Of a stretch of 64,000 nt of DNA, positions 1 to 11,331 are shown piece after piece (positions within the stretch are counted from its first letter, which is position 1; each line of letters begins with the position of its first letter). The stretch is taken from positions 1,272,501 through 1,336,500 of the forward strand of contig JASJOG010000046.1 in the NCBI GenBank assembly GCA_030142905.1, read 5' to 3'. The translations under genes were made by a program, and so were the position numbers. The stretch is from Heliopora coerulea (Eukaryota; Cnidaria; Anthozoa; Scleralcyonacea; Helioporidae). The notes below the pieces were generated by a model. The model had not been told where the DNA came from, searched no databases, and saw only the letters and a program-made list of their open reading frames with translations.

Positions 1-300
1 CACAATGAATTAGTGTAATAGTAATGAGTGTATGGAAGGACAAACCGATTGTGTGAAATTATATTTTAAGTCCAAGGACTGGAAAAAACAGTTCAAGTCC
101 CTTGCCCAGTACATTCATGGTAGTTCAAGCTCGCTCACACGTGGTGCCATTCAGTGCATCTGATTGAATGATATACTCATGAATTATTAATGCATTTGCG
201 AAGTAGCGTTTAAAATATCTTGAGTAAAGTACTGTTCAGTACAAAGGTTATTTCACTTGGCTGCAATTGGAAGCTCTTTTTTGTCTGTATTTCGTTTTAG

Positions 301-428
301 ACTGTGTGGGCTGGTGTATTCTTTCGAGGCCAAGTTGATCCTAAAATCGACGATCAAATTTGGGACGAGGTGAGAAATATCCAGACTAGGAATGCAGAAC
401 TGAAAGCCAAAGCTGTTGAATTGAGAAG
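301..428 (+). CDS. Partial coding exon, possibly NSL1/Mis14-like kinetochore protein
   Basis: An open frame follows a good 3' splice site (pyrimidine stretch and TTTTAG ending at 300). It encodes TVWAGVFFRG, then a charged helical stretch ending in AELKAKAVELRR, and a plausible GT donor follows position 428. The pattern of acidic lead-in, helix and terminal ELRR resembles the C-terminal helix of Mis14/NSL1 kinetochore subunits, but the match is by eye only. A possible next exon is 702-738, after CAACAG, which would continue in phase as RYPAEKGTARTR. The start of the gene lies left of the window. If 428 is not a donor, the frame runs to a stop at 464-466. It could be another coiled-coil protein, so no symbol is given. 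Confidence 0.3.
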
Positions 429-718
429 GTTAGTGAACAGTGATCAGGTTCAGAAATTGTAAAGTCATATGGTCTCTCTTATCTCGTTCTGCATAAAACA
501 TGGGAATCGAAGAGATGTGTTTGTTTTTTGAGAACATTTAAAGTGGGTTGTCATGATATGGGTTTGCTTGCAGCTCAGTGAGGGAAGTAGTTGGCACTTC
601 TTGAGTCGGTTAGTTAACTTTGGAATAACTCTTACCTAGCAGCAGTAGTCTTGTGTCATTTCACTCTTGTAAACTCCATATTATTTTACTCGTCAACAGG
701 AGATATCCTGCCGAGAAG

Positions 719-812
719 GGGACGGCAAGAACGCGAGTTAGGATTCGAGTTGGGATTCGAATTCAGATATGAATTCGGATTCGAATTGAGATCAGGGTTA
801 GGGTTGACTCCA
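719..812. repeat. Degenerate GGATTCGA-type tandem repeat
   Basis: Short imperfect units of GGATTCGAGTT and GAATTCAGAT alternate, then run into GGGTTAGGGTT. They create a spurious small ORF on each strand. No coding signal is seen from here to about 1640. Confidence 0.45.
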
Positions 813-1642
813 AGCGCGGGTACGAAGCGATCCTATAAGCAATCGCATAGATGTTAGGTAACAAGTGTGTTACTTTGTTGTTAGGAATCCTTGCTCGAGT
901 TAGGAATACTTGCATGATTTTGATGGCTTGGTGCAAATGTGCGGCATATTGGGTCAAGTTGACTTGAAAATTTACGAGAATCCACTCAAATAGCATAAGC
1001 GATCATGAATTACGACGTAGTTATCAAATTACGGAGTTTTCTCCTTACCAGGACTGACTCAGGCCACTTTTCAGAACTTTTTGTGAAATCTGCCTGGGCC
1101 GTCAATTTCTTGCTAGACTCCAGATCTCCAACCGTGAGCCCAGTGGCTAGGCTGATGCCGAAGTATGCATCATCTTGTTGAAACTAAGACTGCGGTAAAT
1201 TTGAAGTATTGCCTTTTTAGAAAAGTCTCGTCATGTCATTGACTGGAATCTCGGATCATATTTTATTTTACAAACGTCTCTCAAAGTTTCAATATGTTCA
1301 TGGTTTACCTTTAAAACTTTGTTTCTTGAACGTTTTATGTAGGGAGTACGTTCAACTTCAAGCAAAACTTCGTTCGAAATTGAAATTGGATCGTAAGACA
1401 GAAAAATCAACTTGAGACTTTCATACAACAGGATACGTTTGACAACTTGACGTGTAAGTACACTGTAGAAAGATTTTTTGAAATAGTTGAAATGCCTTTT
1501 ACGCCTTATTTCGTGAAATTTGCATTGGTTCCCAAGCAATGTCAGCAAGTGAACAAGCCCAAGGCTTCATTCTGATTCCTTATTGTTCATATTATTTAAC
1601 TCGCCTGCCGTATTTTATTCAGGTGTAGTCGTTAATAGACTT

Positions 1643-1835
1643 ACAGAATATTCGATCAACCAGAAGTTCGTGATATTTTTTGTCTTCGATTTTTTTTGTC
1701 GGTCGCCATGTTCCTCCCAAGCGTCTCCACCAAACGAGATTTTAAGCTGTTTGAACCATTGTCTAAATTCCAAGGATAACAATATTGTTTTTCCTAAAAA
1801 GGCAATAACGTTTAAGCTACAAGTTGGACAAGTTT
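1643..1835 (+). repeat. Interspersed repeat, copy 1 (second copy at 50966-51289)
   Basis: This stretch matches 50966-51289 in the same orientation. Shared blocks include AGAATATTCRATCAACCAGA, the CCAAGCGTC segment and the terminal CCTAAAAAGGCAATAA plus AAGCTACAAGTT. Small ORFs in both copies come from the repeat. No transposase or reverse transcriptase is encoded, so it is a non-autonomous or truncated element of unknown class. Confidence 0.6.
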
Positions 1836-2784
1836 CGACGACGATTGCCAGGAAGATTGTGGCTGCCTAAAACATGGGGACTTTAGCACAGCTCTATTTG
1901 TTTAAGCACAACACCAGTTAAAGCTTTAATTCTTGATTTCAAAACTTACGCGGTGCCAGGATCTTTGAGAGTGGTATTTAAGTTATTCACTTGGACTTCA
2001 GGGGCGAGTGTCAAGAGGCTGCCTAAGGGTTTCTTGAAAGCATGTTGCGCCAAAGTGTTCTTTTGTGATTGTAAAGCAACAACATCGAATATGTTAGACT
2101 AAAAAGTACACTTCCATAAGAGGGTAATTTTCAAGAAAGATGTCGAAGATACGTGTGTCAACCAGTTACTACCCTGACAAACACAGTTTGGTATGTTCAA
2201 AGTTTTAGCCGATTTAGCGTTAAGCAGAGTCTGTTGTTTGTAATTTTCACGCGTTTTTAGCTCGCATATTGCTTTCTGTGTAAATTTAAAATATCGGTAT
2301 TTGAAGACGACGGAATGGCGGTCAATAATTCCGGAGGTAACTATTTGTTATTTCAAGGTGGATGAACATTTTTTCCTCACCAAACTTTTACGAGATCCAA
2401 CGTCCAAACTCCAAGTTTTGATACGCCAAGTGTTTGGACGTGGACATTCGTCATTTTCCATCCTCTGGCTCTGAATTTATCTATCCAAAATTCATCCACT
2501 ATAACAACACATAGTTGTGACTGGTCTTTAATGCAAAATGAAGAAATAAATTGGTTCTCCCTACATTTCTCAGAATACTAGGAAACAGTTGATATAGCTT
2601 CCGTATTTTGTAATGAACACATTCGACTAAGTGGTATTTCATTAAAACTTTGCAAACATTCCCTTGTAATATTGATAAACTGATAATAATTATGCGTTCA
2701 CGTTGTACATATTAGTAAAGTAGGGAGATGTCAATAAACTTTTGGCGAACACAATCGGAGTTCGTGTATTGTGAAGGAACCGTC
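1836..2784. other. Intergenic, no gene seen
   Basis: AT-rich sequence with stops in all frames. It lies just beyond the stop codon of the minus-strand glucuronosyltransferase and probably includes its 3' untranslated region. I see no convincing polyadenylation signal on that strand. Confidence 0.4.
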
Positions 2785-4953
2785 TTATGTTTCCACTTCA
2801 GGATCGGAGCCTTCTCCCTTCAGTAACAGCTCGTTTTCACCTTTCAGAGTTTCCCTTGGAAATCTGGTTCTTGTGTGCCAGACGAGGACCTTGGACATTG
2901 CAGGAATACTTGAATGAGAAGGGAAGGGAAGGAGGAAGGTGAAGGGACAAATAAGGAAGGTAGGAAGAGAAAGGGACGGAAAGAAAAGGAAAGGAAAAAA
3001 TAGGGAAGGAGGAAGACGAAGGGAGGGGAGGGGAATGAGATGGGAAATTATAGGATAGGGAAATGGGAAATGAGGAAAAGGGAACGGTAAAAAGAGAAGG
3101 AAGGAGAAGTTTTCTTATAAAGAGAAAATTAAGAGAAAAGGTACGGCAAAAACCCCAAGAAGGATACACACACTCGATAAATAATTTCTATACTTCGGAG
3201 CAGTTGTCTGGAACGCCTTCCATTTTCTCCACAGTTGTGAGTTGTTCCAAGAACGTTGTTTCTATGAGTCCTCTGATTGGTTTAAATCGTGCGTCGGATT
3301 TCTCCACGAGAAGGACATTTAAGTTGACAGCAAACCCTGCCATGTCTGTCGGAAACTTTCGTCCAGGAGCATAATTGGTGTGAAAGCCGAACACTCGTCC
3401 GTCTTTACAAAGAGGTCCAGACCATTTTGCGACGCCCGTCCAACCCACTGGAAATATGCTCACGCCTTGTGTCCAACGTATCTTGAAAAAAAAAGCAAAA
3501 GAACAAATTCAGCTACTATTTAGCCTATTTTCTGCTAGCTGTGCTTCCATTGGCCTCATTTTTGCACTCTTTTGTTCGATTCTTTCTTCTTCCTTCTTTC
3601 TTTCCACTTTGCATTCGATTTCACCAGATCTTCCTGTAGCAACGCGCTATATACCTGTAAGGTAGAACCTCGTGGTTTTGACACTGAATGTGAAACCGCG
3701 GCGTAGTTACGAAACTAATGGAAATGGTAAAGTTTTAGGAACGGGAGTAATCCAAGATGGTGTCCGGAACTCAGAAGATGTAAGCGTTTGGGTTAGCCGT
3801 AGATTTGGGATTGGGAAAAGAAATGCCTCTGCCTTAGGGAAGGGGTTAGAGTTTGGATTAGAATAAGAGTGATGGCCGGTCTCGCTGTCAGAATTAGATT
3901 TAGGTTAAGTATAGCAGTTAGGTTAAGTTCTAATGTAGGGACTACGGTTACAAGTAAGACTTGGCTTAGGGCGAGGTTGAACGTCTGAGTTAAGTTTAGG
4001 AAGTTAGACAAGATGTTAAGGTTAAAGTGAAGATAAGCATTCGAGTTGGGTAAGTTTGACGATTAGATTTAGGTTACAATTCTATTTCAGAATCATCCTT
4101 AGAGATATGCATGGATCCCGAAGGTACGAGTTCAAATCCCGCTCGAGTCAACATTTTTCAGTTGACTTCGGCAGTGTTGGATTATCATGAATAGATTCTC
4201 TTCACAGATTTAGTTTAAGTATTCAGATTGCAGTTAGACTTGAAGTGAAGGTCAGCGTTTGTCTTTCGCTGACCGAAACTTGCAAAGTGTTTTTCCTCAC
4301 AAATGGCTCCCCGCTATACACCTTGTTTATAAACTGACATTCCGTCCATCTTCGTAAAAACTTCCTTTTCCATTTGCACAATTAACCACGGCGTGGACTT
4401 ACCTTCTCAAATAAGTCAACATCGTAAACATTATCATCGTCGGCGAAGTAGACGACCCCATCAACAGAGCCTGGTTCGATAGCCGTCCGTAGCCACTGTA
4501 GTCCATTATTTCTCTGATCCACTCCTCTGGGCAGCTTCTTCACGTAGTCTCTGTAAGCTTCGTTGGTCCTCGTGTTCAGGTGTGTGTACCGTAGACCACA
4601 CTCTATCAGGAGCCTGGCCACAAGTGATGCCTTACTCACCGAGTCCTCTACGAGGATCCAGTGTAAGTTGGTTACCAGTCTCAGGCTTCGACTTAACCTC
4701 GTCAGCTCCGCTTTTTGTAAATTGCGGGAATACGTTGGAGTTATGACGAATATCACAGGAAGGCCTTCTTCCCAATTTTGTTGATAGCTTCCGTTGTCTT
4801 TGATATTGTTTGGTACCCAGTGATCATTTTCAGCGCCAGATAGTAGATCCTCGTTTGCATCTTTTCTAGAACTCTCTTTCACAGCTTTCATTTGGCTTGC
4901 ATACTGTGCAGCCTCTTTTTCCGAGAAAGTTCGAACAATGACATCATCTTGGT
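2785..4953 (-). CDS. B3GAT: Galactosylgalactosylxylosylprotein 3-beta-glucuronosyltransferase (B3GAT family, GlcAT-I like), 3' three exons
   Basis: A Golgi type II glucuronosyltransferase that adds glucuronic acid to Gal-Gal, in GlcAT-I the last step of the glycosaminoglycan-protein linker. Minus-strand coding exons are 4953-4403, 3481-3194 and 2889-2785 (944 nt), joined in phase at GT-AG sites. Exon A has the UDP-sugar core (VIFVITPTYSR, LHWILVEDS, NNGLQWLR) and the metal-binding DDD in YFADDDN. Exon B has the acceptor region DMAGFAVNL and the likely catalytic Glu in RGLIETTFLEQL. The last exon has LVWHTRT and ends SDPEVET, like the GSDPAIEV-type end of B3GAT3. Exon A begins in mid-codon, so at least one upstream exon with the membrane anchor exists; I could not find it. 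GlcAT-I fits better than GlcAT-P/S, but the subfamily needs a tree. Confidence 0.9.
2905..3150. repeat. Purine-rich (GGAAGG/GAAAGG) low-complexity tract
   Basis: Almost pure A and G on the plus strand, in the last intron of the glucuronosyltransferase gene. It reads as a polypyrimidine stretch in the sense of that gene and lies just upstream of the final 3' splice site at 2890. It produces a spurious Ser/Pro/Phe-rich ORF. Confidence 0.7.
3700..4080. repeat. Degenerate TTAGG-rich sequence
   Basis: Many scattered TTAGG, GGTTAAG and GGGTTAGAG words without a regular period, in the intron between 3481 and 4403. It looks like a decayed simple repeat rather than a telomere array. Confidence 0.35.
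4115..4190 (+). repeat. Fragment of tRNA-derived SINE family 1
   Basis: It matches the full copy at 60708-60863 from the anticodon arm (ATCCCGAAGGT) through the B box GAGTTCAAATCCC, the CTCGAGTCAAC end and the body TTGACTTCGGCAGTGTT. The A-box half is absent. The tail word is present just upstream in inverted form (about 4086-4110), so two partial copies may abut. Confidence 0.7.
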
Positions 4954-5717
4954 CTGTAAGTGGTTTGTGAGAGTGTAGGAATTACGAATAGAAAAAATCA
5001 CTGAAAAAAACGTTATATTTGTGCGAAGATACACATCTAACTTTGCTTCCCGCATTTGACATGTATCTTTTTTCCTTTTAATTGCATTCTTGTTCTTTGC
5101 TTAACAATTAGATTATGAGCTTGAGATTTGTATGAGAAATCATAGAAATCCAAAAGGGAATAATCTAATTCTTTTAGTAGAAACACACTTTGCAAAGAAC
5201 ATTTCAAAACGCTTTTTAATAATTGATTTATTTTCGTCTTCAGAAAACATTTTTAAAAACGTGCCGAGGAGATAGCTGTTCACTACTCGCTATCTATCGA
5301 CGAATAGATAGCGAGTAGCGTAGCCAATCAGCATGCAACATTTGCAATAGTACTCGACTAAGTTTCTACTAATTGTAATTAAGGTATTTTGTTTATTTGT
5401 CCAGAACTTTAATATGCTTTCAAATAATTGCATATCTAAAGTTTTCATTGAACCAGAAGACTTTTGTCATTGTTCTATTGTGTCGCTGGAGCGTAGTAAC
5501 GTTGATTTGAGCCGTGCGGTTACAGCTAATAATCATTAATTTAAGCCTAAGTTCCGAGATTAAATATTTAGATTTGACTACGTCGCCACACGCAGTGTTG
5601 CGTAGCACCGATTGGTTACAATGGAATTGCATTTTTCGATAATTCCGATCTCTGGTAGCATAGAAAATACATGTTGACGAAGGTTGATTGAAAACACTAG
5701 AAGGCAAAAAGGAATTA
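4954..5717. other. Upstream of glucuronosyltransferase exon; no gene seen, one strong palindrome
   Basis: No coding exon is recognisable, although the missing 5' exon of the glucuronosyltransferase must lie in this direction. Positions 5283-5318 form a near-perfect 36 bp palindrome around CTACTCGCTATCTAT and its complement. Confidence 0.4.
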
Positions 5718-6120
5718 AGGGGCTGATTTCACGAGACCGGTACGAAGTCAGACCTACACAACTTGAGTTCACTCCTCATGCAAATCTTTGTTTTAGTATA
5801 CATGAGACCGGTTTCAAACATAAGCTTGGACTGGTCTCACTCTCTTCGGGAGCTGGATGGACACGAATGAGTTCAGACCGGTTCCAGCTCGGACCGGCAT
5901 GAAATTTTCTTCATGAAAACGCGAAATCTATCCAGACTAACCATTGGTTTGATGAACAAAAAGAGCATTGTTGCTGGGAGTTCACGAAAATTTGGAATGC
6001 GGTGAGAAAGATTTGCAAGAACATGGCTTTAGTTTCATTCCGGTCTCATCTAAACGTTTCAGGAAATTCTCACTTTGGTAGCGGTCTGACTTCGTACCGG
6101 TCTCATGTTTTCACACCCTG
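5718..6120. mobile_element. Non-autonomous DNA transposon with GAGACCGGTACGAAGTCAG inverted ends
   Basis: Left end AGGGGCTGATTTCAC then GAGACCGGTACGAAGTCAG (from 5733) is mirrored at the right by the complement ending near 6104, followed by a diverged copy of the outermost bases. The interior has more ACCGGT-centred motifs (about 5803, 5878, 5893). About 400 bp, no ORF of note. The outer ends suggest a hAT-like MITE, but no target duplication was identified. Confidence 0.6.
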
Positions 6121-6182
6121 AGGCTTTCGTGCATTGATTTTTTAACTCATGTTCTTTGTTCTCTTATGTTTTTCGTTTGGTT

Positions 6183-6503
6183 CCCTTACAAAAATATCAC
6201 ATGCAATTTCTCACATGAAAATAATATTTCATACGTGATTTGTTTCAATTCCATATGTAAAGTGAAAATTTCAGATGTGACATTAATTTTCATATTTAAA
6301 GGTTCCATTTCATATGTGAAGCCGATTTTCGAACACCAACATTTCACATGCCAAATTTTGAACTGGTTCATTTCACGTGTAAATTTGGTATTTCATACAT
6401 GAATAGGATCCCATTTCATAGGTAACAAGAAAGTTTCCTAAGTGGAAATGTTCCAATTCCATGTATTTCGCTTGTGAAATGACATGTGAGATTTTTGTAA
6501 GGG
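6183..6503. mobile_element. Short inverted-repeat element filled with TTTCACATGTGAAA-type palindromes
   Basis: Terminal repeats CCCTTACAAAAATATCACAT at the left and its near-exact complement at the right end bound a 321 bp unit. The interior has about a dozen spaced variants of TTTCACATGTGAAA (CATATG, CACGTG and CATACATG versions). No protein is encoded. Confidence 0.65.
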
Positions 6504-7006
6504 CTTTTTTATTTGTGCTGAATGTTGTAATTTGCTGATGTGCAGTGACCGCATGCAAGAAAGGGTTGAACGTTATACAGACGTTATTTCGGTGTTGGAA
6601 AAGTCCCTGGTGAGCAAATTGCTCGATCATAGTGCATGCCTACAGGGAGCTGATCCTCCTTGAATAGTGCGAACAATAAACGTTTAAAACTTCAATAGAA
6701 AGAGAAAGCAAAACCTTTTTCGGCTTTGATTAAATTAATTACATTACATTGCGGGTGTCATTTTTAATTTTTAATCAGTAAAACCGATTAAAATGCTAAA
6801 CGTAAATCCAGATTGCCTAACAAGCCACATGGACCCCCGTACAGCATGGCGTCGCTCATGTGGTCCATCGATATATCAACACATTACATTTTACTTGTAC
6901 ATGAACATTGAAATTTATATTTTAGAAAAAATTGAAAATTTTTTGGTCAGAGAACGCTTTAGTTGTTATTATATTTTAGAAGTGTGAGAACTTGGAGATA
7001 TCTTGA

Positions 7007-7109
7007 GATGAACGATCGTCAAGCTCTATCATCAGAAAGTTGCGGGTTCGATCCCCGTCTGGGGCTCAGAAATCGTTTTTCTGGGGATAGAGCTTGACGA
7101 TCGTTCATC
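7007..7109. repeat. SINE family 2 remnant in inverted arrangement
   Basis: The tail word GATGAACGATCGTCAAGCTC appears at 7007 and again in inverted form at 7085-7109. Between them is the tRNA-like T arm GCGGGTTCGATCCCCGTC. It is a collapsed version of the head-to-head SINE pair at 27600-27930. Confidence 0.65.
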
Positions 7110-7211
7110 TATCATCTCTACATGAACATTATTTTTCATTCTTTCCTACCAATCAAGAAATAGTTCACTATTTGATAAATGCTATACGTAGGAAGTACAA
7201 TATGGATTTCC

Positions 7212-7466
7212 GTGTTTGGATACTGTGATTCAAACACGCGGGATGCTTGGAGACTTAAGAAAAGCGTAAAACTTAACACATTGATGAAGTGAGCAATTCT
7301 CCCAAAAATCATCAACTACCAGTCACAGACAAGTTGATGAAGATCGAACCCTAGTCAACAAAATGAAGCCATTTCAACGGGATGAAACAAAAAAAAACAA
7401 ACAAGCGAGTGTTTTTTAGCGATTCCAACCAACGTACCAAGTGTTTGAATCACAGTATTCAAACAC
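7212..7466. mobile_element. Small element bounded by GTGTTTGRATWC inverted repeats
   Basis: A 26 bp word beginning GTGTTTGGATACTGTG at 7212 recurs as its complement at 7441-7466; each end is itself nearly palindromic. The 200 bp interior has no ORF. Probably a MITE; class unknown. Confidence 0.4.
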
Positions 7467-7489
7467 ATTTCTAATATAATAAGGCTACA

Positions 7490-7513
7490 TCTATCTATCT
7501 ATCTATCTATCTA

Positions 7514-7573
<60 letters not shown>

Positions 7574-7762
7574 AAAAAAAAAATGTAAATATAGTTAGTT
7601 TTTACACACGGCTTCTAGGTAGAACAGATTTAGAAATTGATGTAATTTTTACTTCTGATAGACCTACCGTGTCAAAATAAAATCTATCTAAACTAATCTA
7701 ATCTAATCTAATCTAATCTAATCTAATCTATCTATCTATCTATCTACATATATATATATATG
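7490..7762. repeat. Compound microsatellite: CTAT/CTGT, AATCT and AT runs
   Basis: CTAT units flank a CTGT block (7490-7574). A unique stretch follows, then AATCT units (about 7690-7730), CTAT units and an AT run. It leads directly into the hexanucleotide array. Confidence 0.9.
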
Positions 7763-8668
7763 TCGATGTAGATGTAGATGTAGATGTAGATGGAGATATA
7801 GATGTAGATGGAGATGGAGATGGAGATGGAGATGGAGATAGAGATGGAGATGTCGATGGAGATGGAGATGTCGATGGAGATGGAGATGTCGATGTCGATG
7901 GAGATGGAGATGTCGATGGAGATGTCGATGGAGATGTCGATGGAGATGGAGATGGAGATGGAGATGTCGATGGAGATGGAGATGGAGATGGAGATGGAGA
8001 TGGAGATGGAGATGGAGATGGAGATGGAGATGGAGATGGAGATGGAGATGTCGATGGAGATGTCGATGGAGATGTCGATGGAGATGTCGATGGAGATGTC
8101 GATGGAGATGTCGATGGAGATGTCGATGGAGATGTCGATAGAGATGTCGATGGAGATGTCGATGGAGATGTCGATGGAGATGTCGATGGAGATGGAGATG
8201 GAGATGGAGATGGAGGTGTAGGTGTAGATGGAGATGGAGATGGAGATGGAGATGGAGATGGAGATGGAGATGGAGATGGAGATGGAGATGTAGATGTAGG
8301 TGCAGATGTAGGTGCAGATGGAGATGGAGATGGAGATGGAGATGGAGATGGAGATGGAGATGGAGATGGAGATGGAGATGGAGATGGAGATGTAGATGTA
8401 GATGTAGATGTAGATGGAGATGGAGATGTAGATGTAGATGTAGATGTAGATGTAGATGTAGATGTAGATGCAGATGCAGATGTAGGTGCGGATGTAGGTG
8501 CGGATGTAGATGGAGATGGAGATGGAGATGGAGATGGAGATGGAGATGGAGATGGAGATGGAGATGGAGATGGAGATGGAGATGGAGATGGAGATGGAGA
8601 TGGAGATGGAGATGGAGATGTAGATGGAGATGGAGATGTAGATGTAGATGTAGGTATAGATATAGATA
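7763..8668. repeat. 900 bp hexanucleotide array GATGGA/GATGTA/GATGTC
   Basis: About 150 units of GATGNN. GATGGA dominates; GATGTC is interspersed in the first half, including a block of the 12-mer GATGTC-GATGGA at about 8046-8190, and GATGTA/GATGCA/GGTGYA in the second half. Both strands are open over the whole array (His-Leu, Ile-Ser and Met-Glu repeats), which is an artefact of the period. Confidence 0.95.
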
Positions 8669-11331
8669 TTCATAGACATAATTTTGCATTCTGTTTTTCC
8701 CTTACTCAATTCTTCCAATTTCTGAGAAGTTAAGAGATAACACAGTTTGACATTTTACAATGAGTTGTTTAGGATTACTTGGCAACTCGTACTGAATTAT
8801 TTATGTTGAAGCCCATGCACATTTATTCAAGCTAGACTTACTGTGGTGAGGACAATTACCCTAATGCATGTGCATGTGAGGAACAAAACCTTCCCCTTGC
8901 GTCTTATTCTGATTTATGGAACTTGTTCAATTCAGACTATAACGATGCACGAAGATGTTGACCTTAAAGTCTCTTACACATTGGACGCGTGACGCCACGC
9001 TGTAACCGTGCGTCGTAACGCGTGGAAATTCGCACTACATTTTAATGGTATCATTCACATTGAACGCGTTCCTGCTGCACGCAGAGTTGACGTAACACGT
9101 GCAGATCAAGTAACCGGTCAAGTTTCGCATAGACCCGCTTAAATTTGCTTTGTAAACTTTAAAGTCCCCATGTTGTAGGAAAAACTACCTCCTCACGATA
9201 GCTATTACTGCAATATCACTATACCACAGCCTCTGCAACTCCTCCTACTGTTTCTAGTACAACTGCTACAACTAGTGCTAGTACTACTGCTACTGTTAAT
9301 ATTACTGCTACTACTCCTGCTCTTCATGATAATACCACTAATATTACTACTGCTACTGTCTGTATTACTGTTACTGCTGCTGCTCTTTATGATACGACCG
9401 CTACTATTGCTACTCCTACTGCTACTGCTTTTGCTGCATGCTAGTACTACGTCGTTCATTAGTAATTTCTTGCGAATTATAACTCTGTTTACCCAGGTCT
9501 TTAAGTCTTTATGGCGAATCTTGGTTGCCAGTGATATGCACTAAGTTCCTAGAAATAATATTATATCTGATATTTCTTGTTTATACCAATTCTGAGAAAC
9601 ATTCATTGAACTGGAGGATAAACTTGGTGAACATTGGCTGGAACACGTAAACCCGATTTTAGTATGGAGTTGCTAAGTGTATGTTATTAGAAAGTTTTGA
9701 GAAAATGGATGAATAGGCGGCTTTAATTACCTGTTATTGGTCATTTAATTCAAATGAGCTGCCCAGGGTAATTTAGATAAGCCTAGATTCTGGCTGCTCA
9801 TCTTTCGTTGAGGACATTTTGCCCTGGCTAGCAATATAGACAGCCAAGATTTGTTATTTCAACGGAGAGATAACTGGACGAGGGAAAATTCGTTCACCAA
9901 AGGTGCTTAAGAGGCAGTTCACTGGAGAGCAGATCAAAATTTGAACTCGACGAAATCTGAATTGACGTGAAATATTAGCTTCCAGTCCATTCCAGTTAAA
10001 TGTCCTTTTATTGTTCATCTAAAGCTGATCGACTAAGAGAGTCCGGTCAAACTACAGCACTGACGTGACTTTTGAAGACAACTGAAATCGAAATCGCTCC
10101 TCCAGCGGATTGAGTTTTTCGATCGGCTCGAGATTTCGAATCCGTCTCATGTGAAAAGCTCCTAATTGTGACGAAGAACCACCTTTTAAAACGTTCATGG
10201 CCTCTCATTACCTTTTACCCTCGCTGGGATGCATTTAAATAAACACCCCCTGTGACTGCGTTATACTTAACACTTCGTGTTGTCGATTCGAGGTCAATGA
10301 CAGACTACATGAACAAGGAGGCTATTGCGTGACGCTGGTTGTACAATTTCTTGCTTTGAACGTGTTTTGAAGTATTACCCTTCCACGTGCTCGGCTGCCA
10401 GTTTGCACTTACAACCGGGTACTAAGACTTGGCCATTAGATAGGAAGAAATAAACGAAACCAATTTAAATCTTGAAAATAATAAGCTGGAAATCAGAGGA
10501 TAATTGTTGGAGGTATCATTAATCCCTGTTTCGTTCAAGGCTCATGGATTTTTTTCGTCGTTTAAATTTCACTGGAAAGCCTTTCTTTTATTTAAATGCT
10601 GATTAAATTGAAATGCTTTCGCGACAGCAGTCCATCGCCCAAGCAGGTGGTAGTGTACATGCAGCCGTGACGTCAGAGGCAATTTAAGAATTAAGGATGT
10701 TACATGCTAACATGGATAAAAAGCAAGACTAATTATATTAATCTCGGAGCTGCTGTTACATATGGACGTAGGTTAAAGCATGCCAGTGCGCCTGAACGAG
10801 AGGAAAAAAGAGTTGCCGAAAAATTCGTTGCAAGCTGGACGTTCTCCTTTCACTTCAAGAGGAGTTGTTTTAAATTTTCGTTCTTATTTCCGATCTACTC
10901 TCGCCTTGTACAATCCACATGCTCCTCAGCTTAATAAGGTTCAGTTTTTTTTGACTCACGAACGCAACATTTACATAAATCTTGCCTACGCAGCTTGTAC
11001 GAGCCTGATGTTATTCACGAGTACATTCTAGTTAAGCATTTCCGAGGAGTTATGATCAGCATCAACTGTTTACTTCCTGTGCCAACAGAAAAATATTCTG
11101 AATGAAGTAAACGGTTACATGAAAAATGTTGTAAGATTCTTTGCCATTGCTATTAGGACTGAAAAATATTTAATCAAAATTTTCTTGCCAAGTATATTAG
11201 TTACAGAAATGCTTCATTGTGTAGCTCGCTTCGCTGGCCACCATTAGTAAAAACTGTGTTTGTTTTAACTCGTGTATTTGTTAAAAAAAAGAAAAGAAAA
11301 AAATAGCATTCTTATACTCGTTTGTATGGAA
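8669..11331. other. Intergenic region with a trinucleotide tract
   Basis: No exon is recognisable. About 8970-9110 is rich in ACGCGT and ACGTG words, and about 9238-9440 is a separate trinucleotide tract. The right end borders the 3' end of the minus-strand potassium channel. Confidence 0.4.
9238..9440. repeat. Degenerate ACT/GCT trinucleotide repeat
   Basis: Runs of ACTACTGCT-type triplets read as poly-Leu on plus and poly-Ser on minus. The bias is the only reason frames are open here; no splice or start context supports a gene. Confidence 0.8.

Noticed and set aside
3700..4080. Telomere-like TTAGG words
   Set aside because: No regular period is kept, and the stretch lies within an intron; not an interstitial telomere array.
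7736..8718. Two overlapping minus ORFs of over 300 codons (His-Leu and Ile-Ser repeats) and a Met-Glu repeat ORF on plus
   Set aside because: They are translations of the GATGNN hexanucleotide array, which has no stop in several frames; there is no start, splice or homology support.
9205..9544. Poly-Leu and poly-Ser ORFs on opposite strands
   Set aside because: They come from an ACT/GCT trinucleotide repeat.
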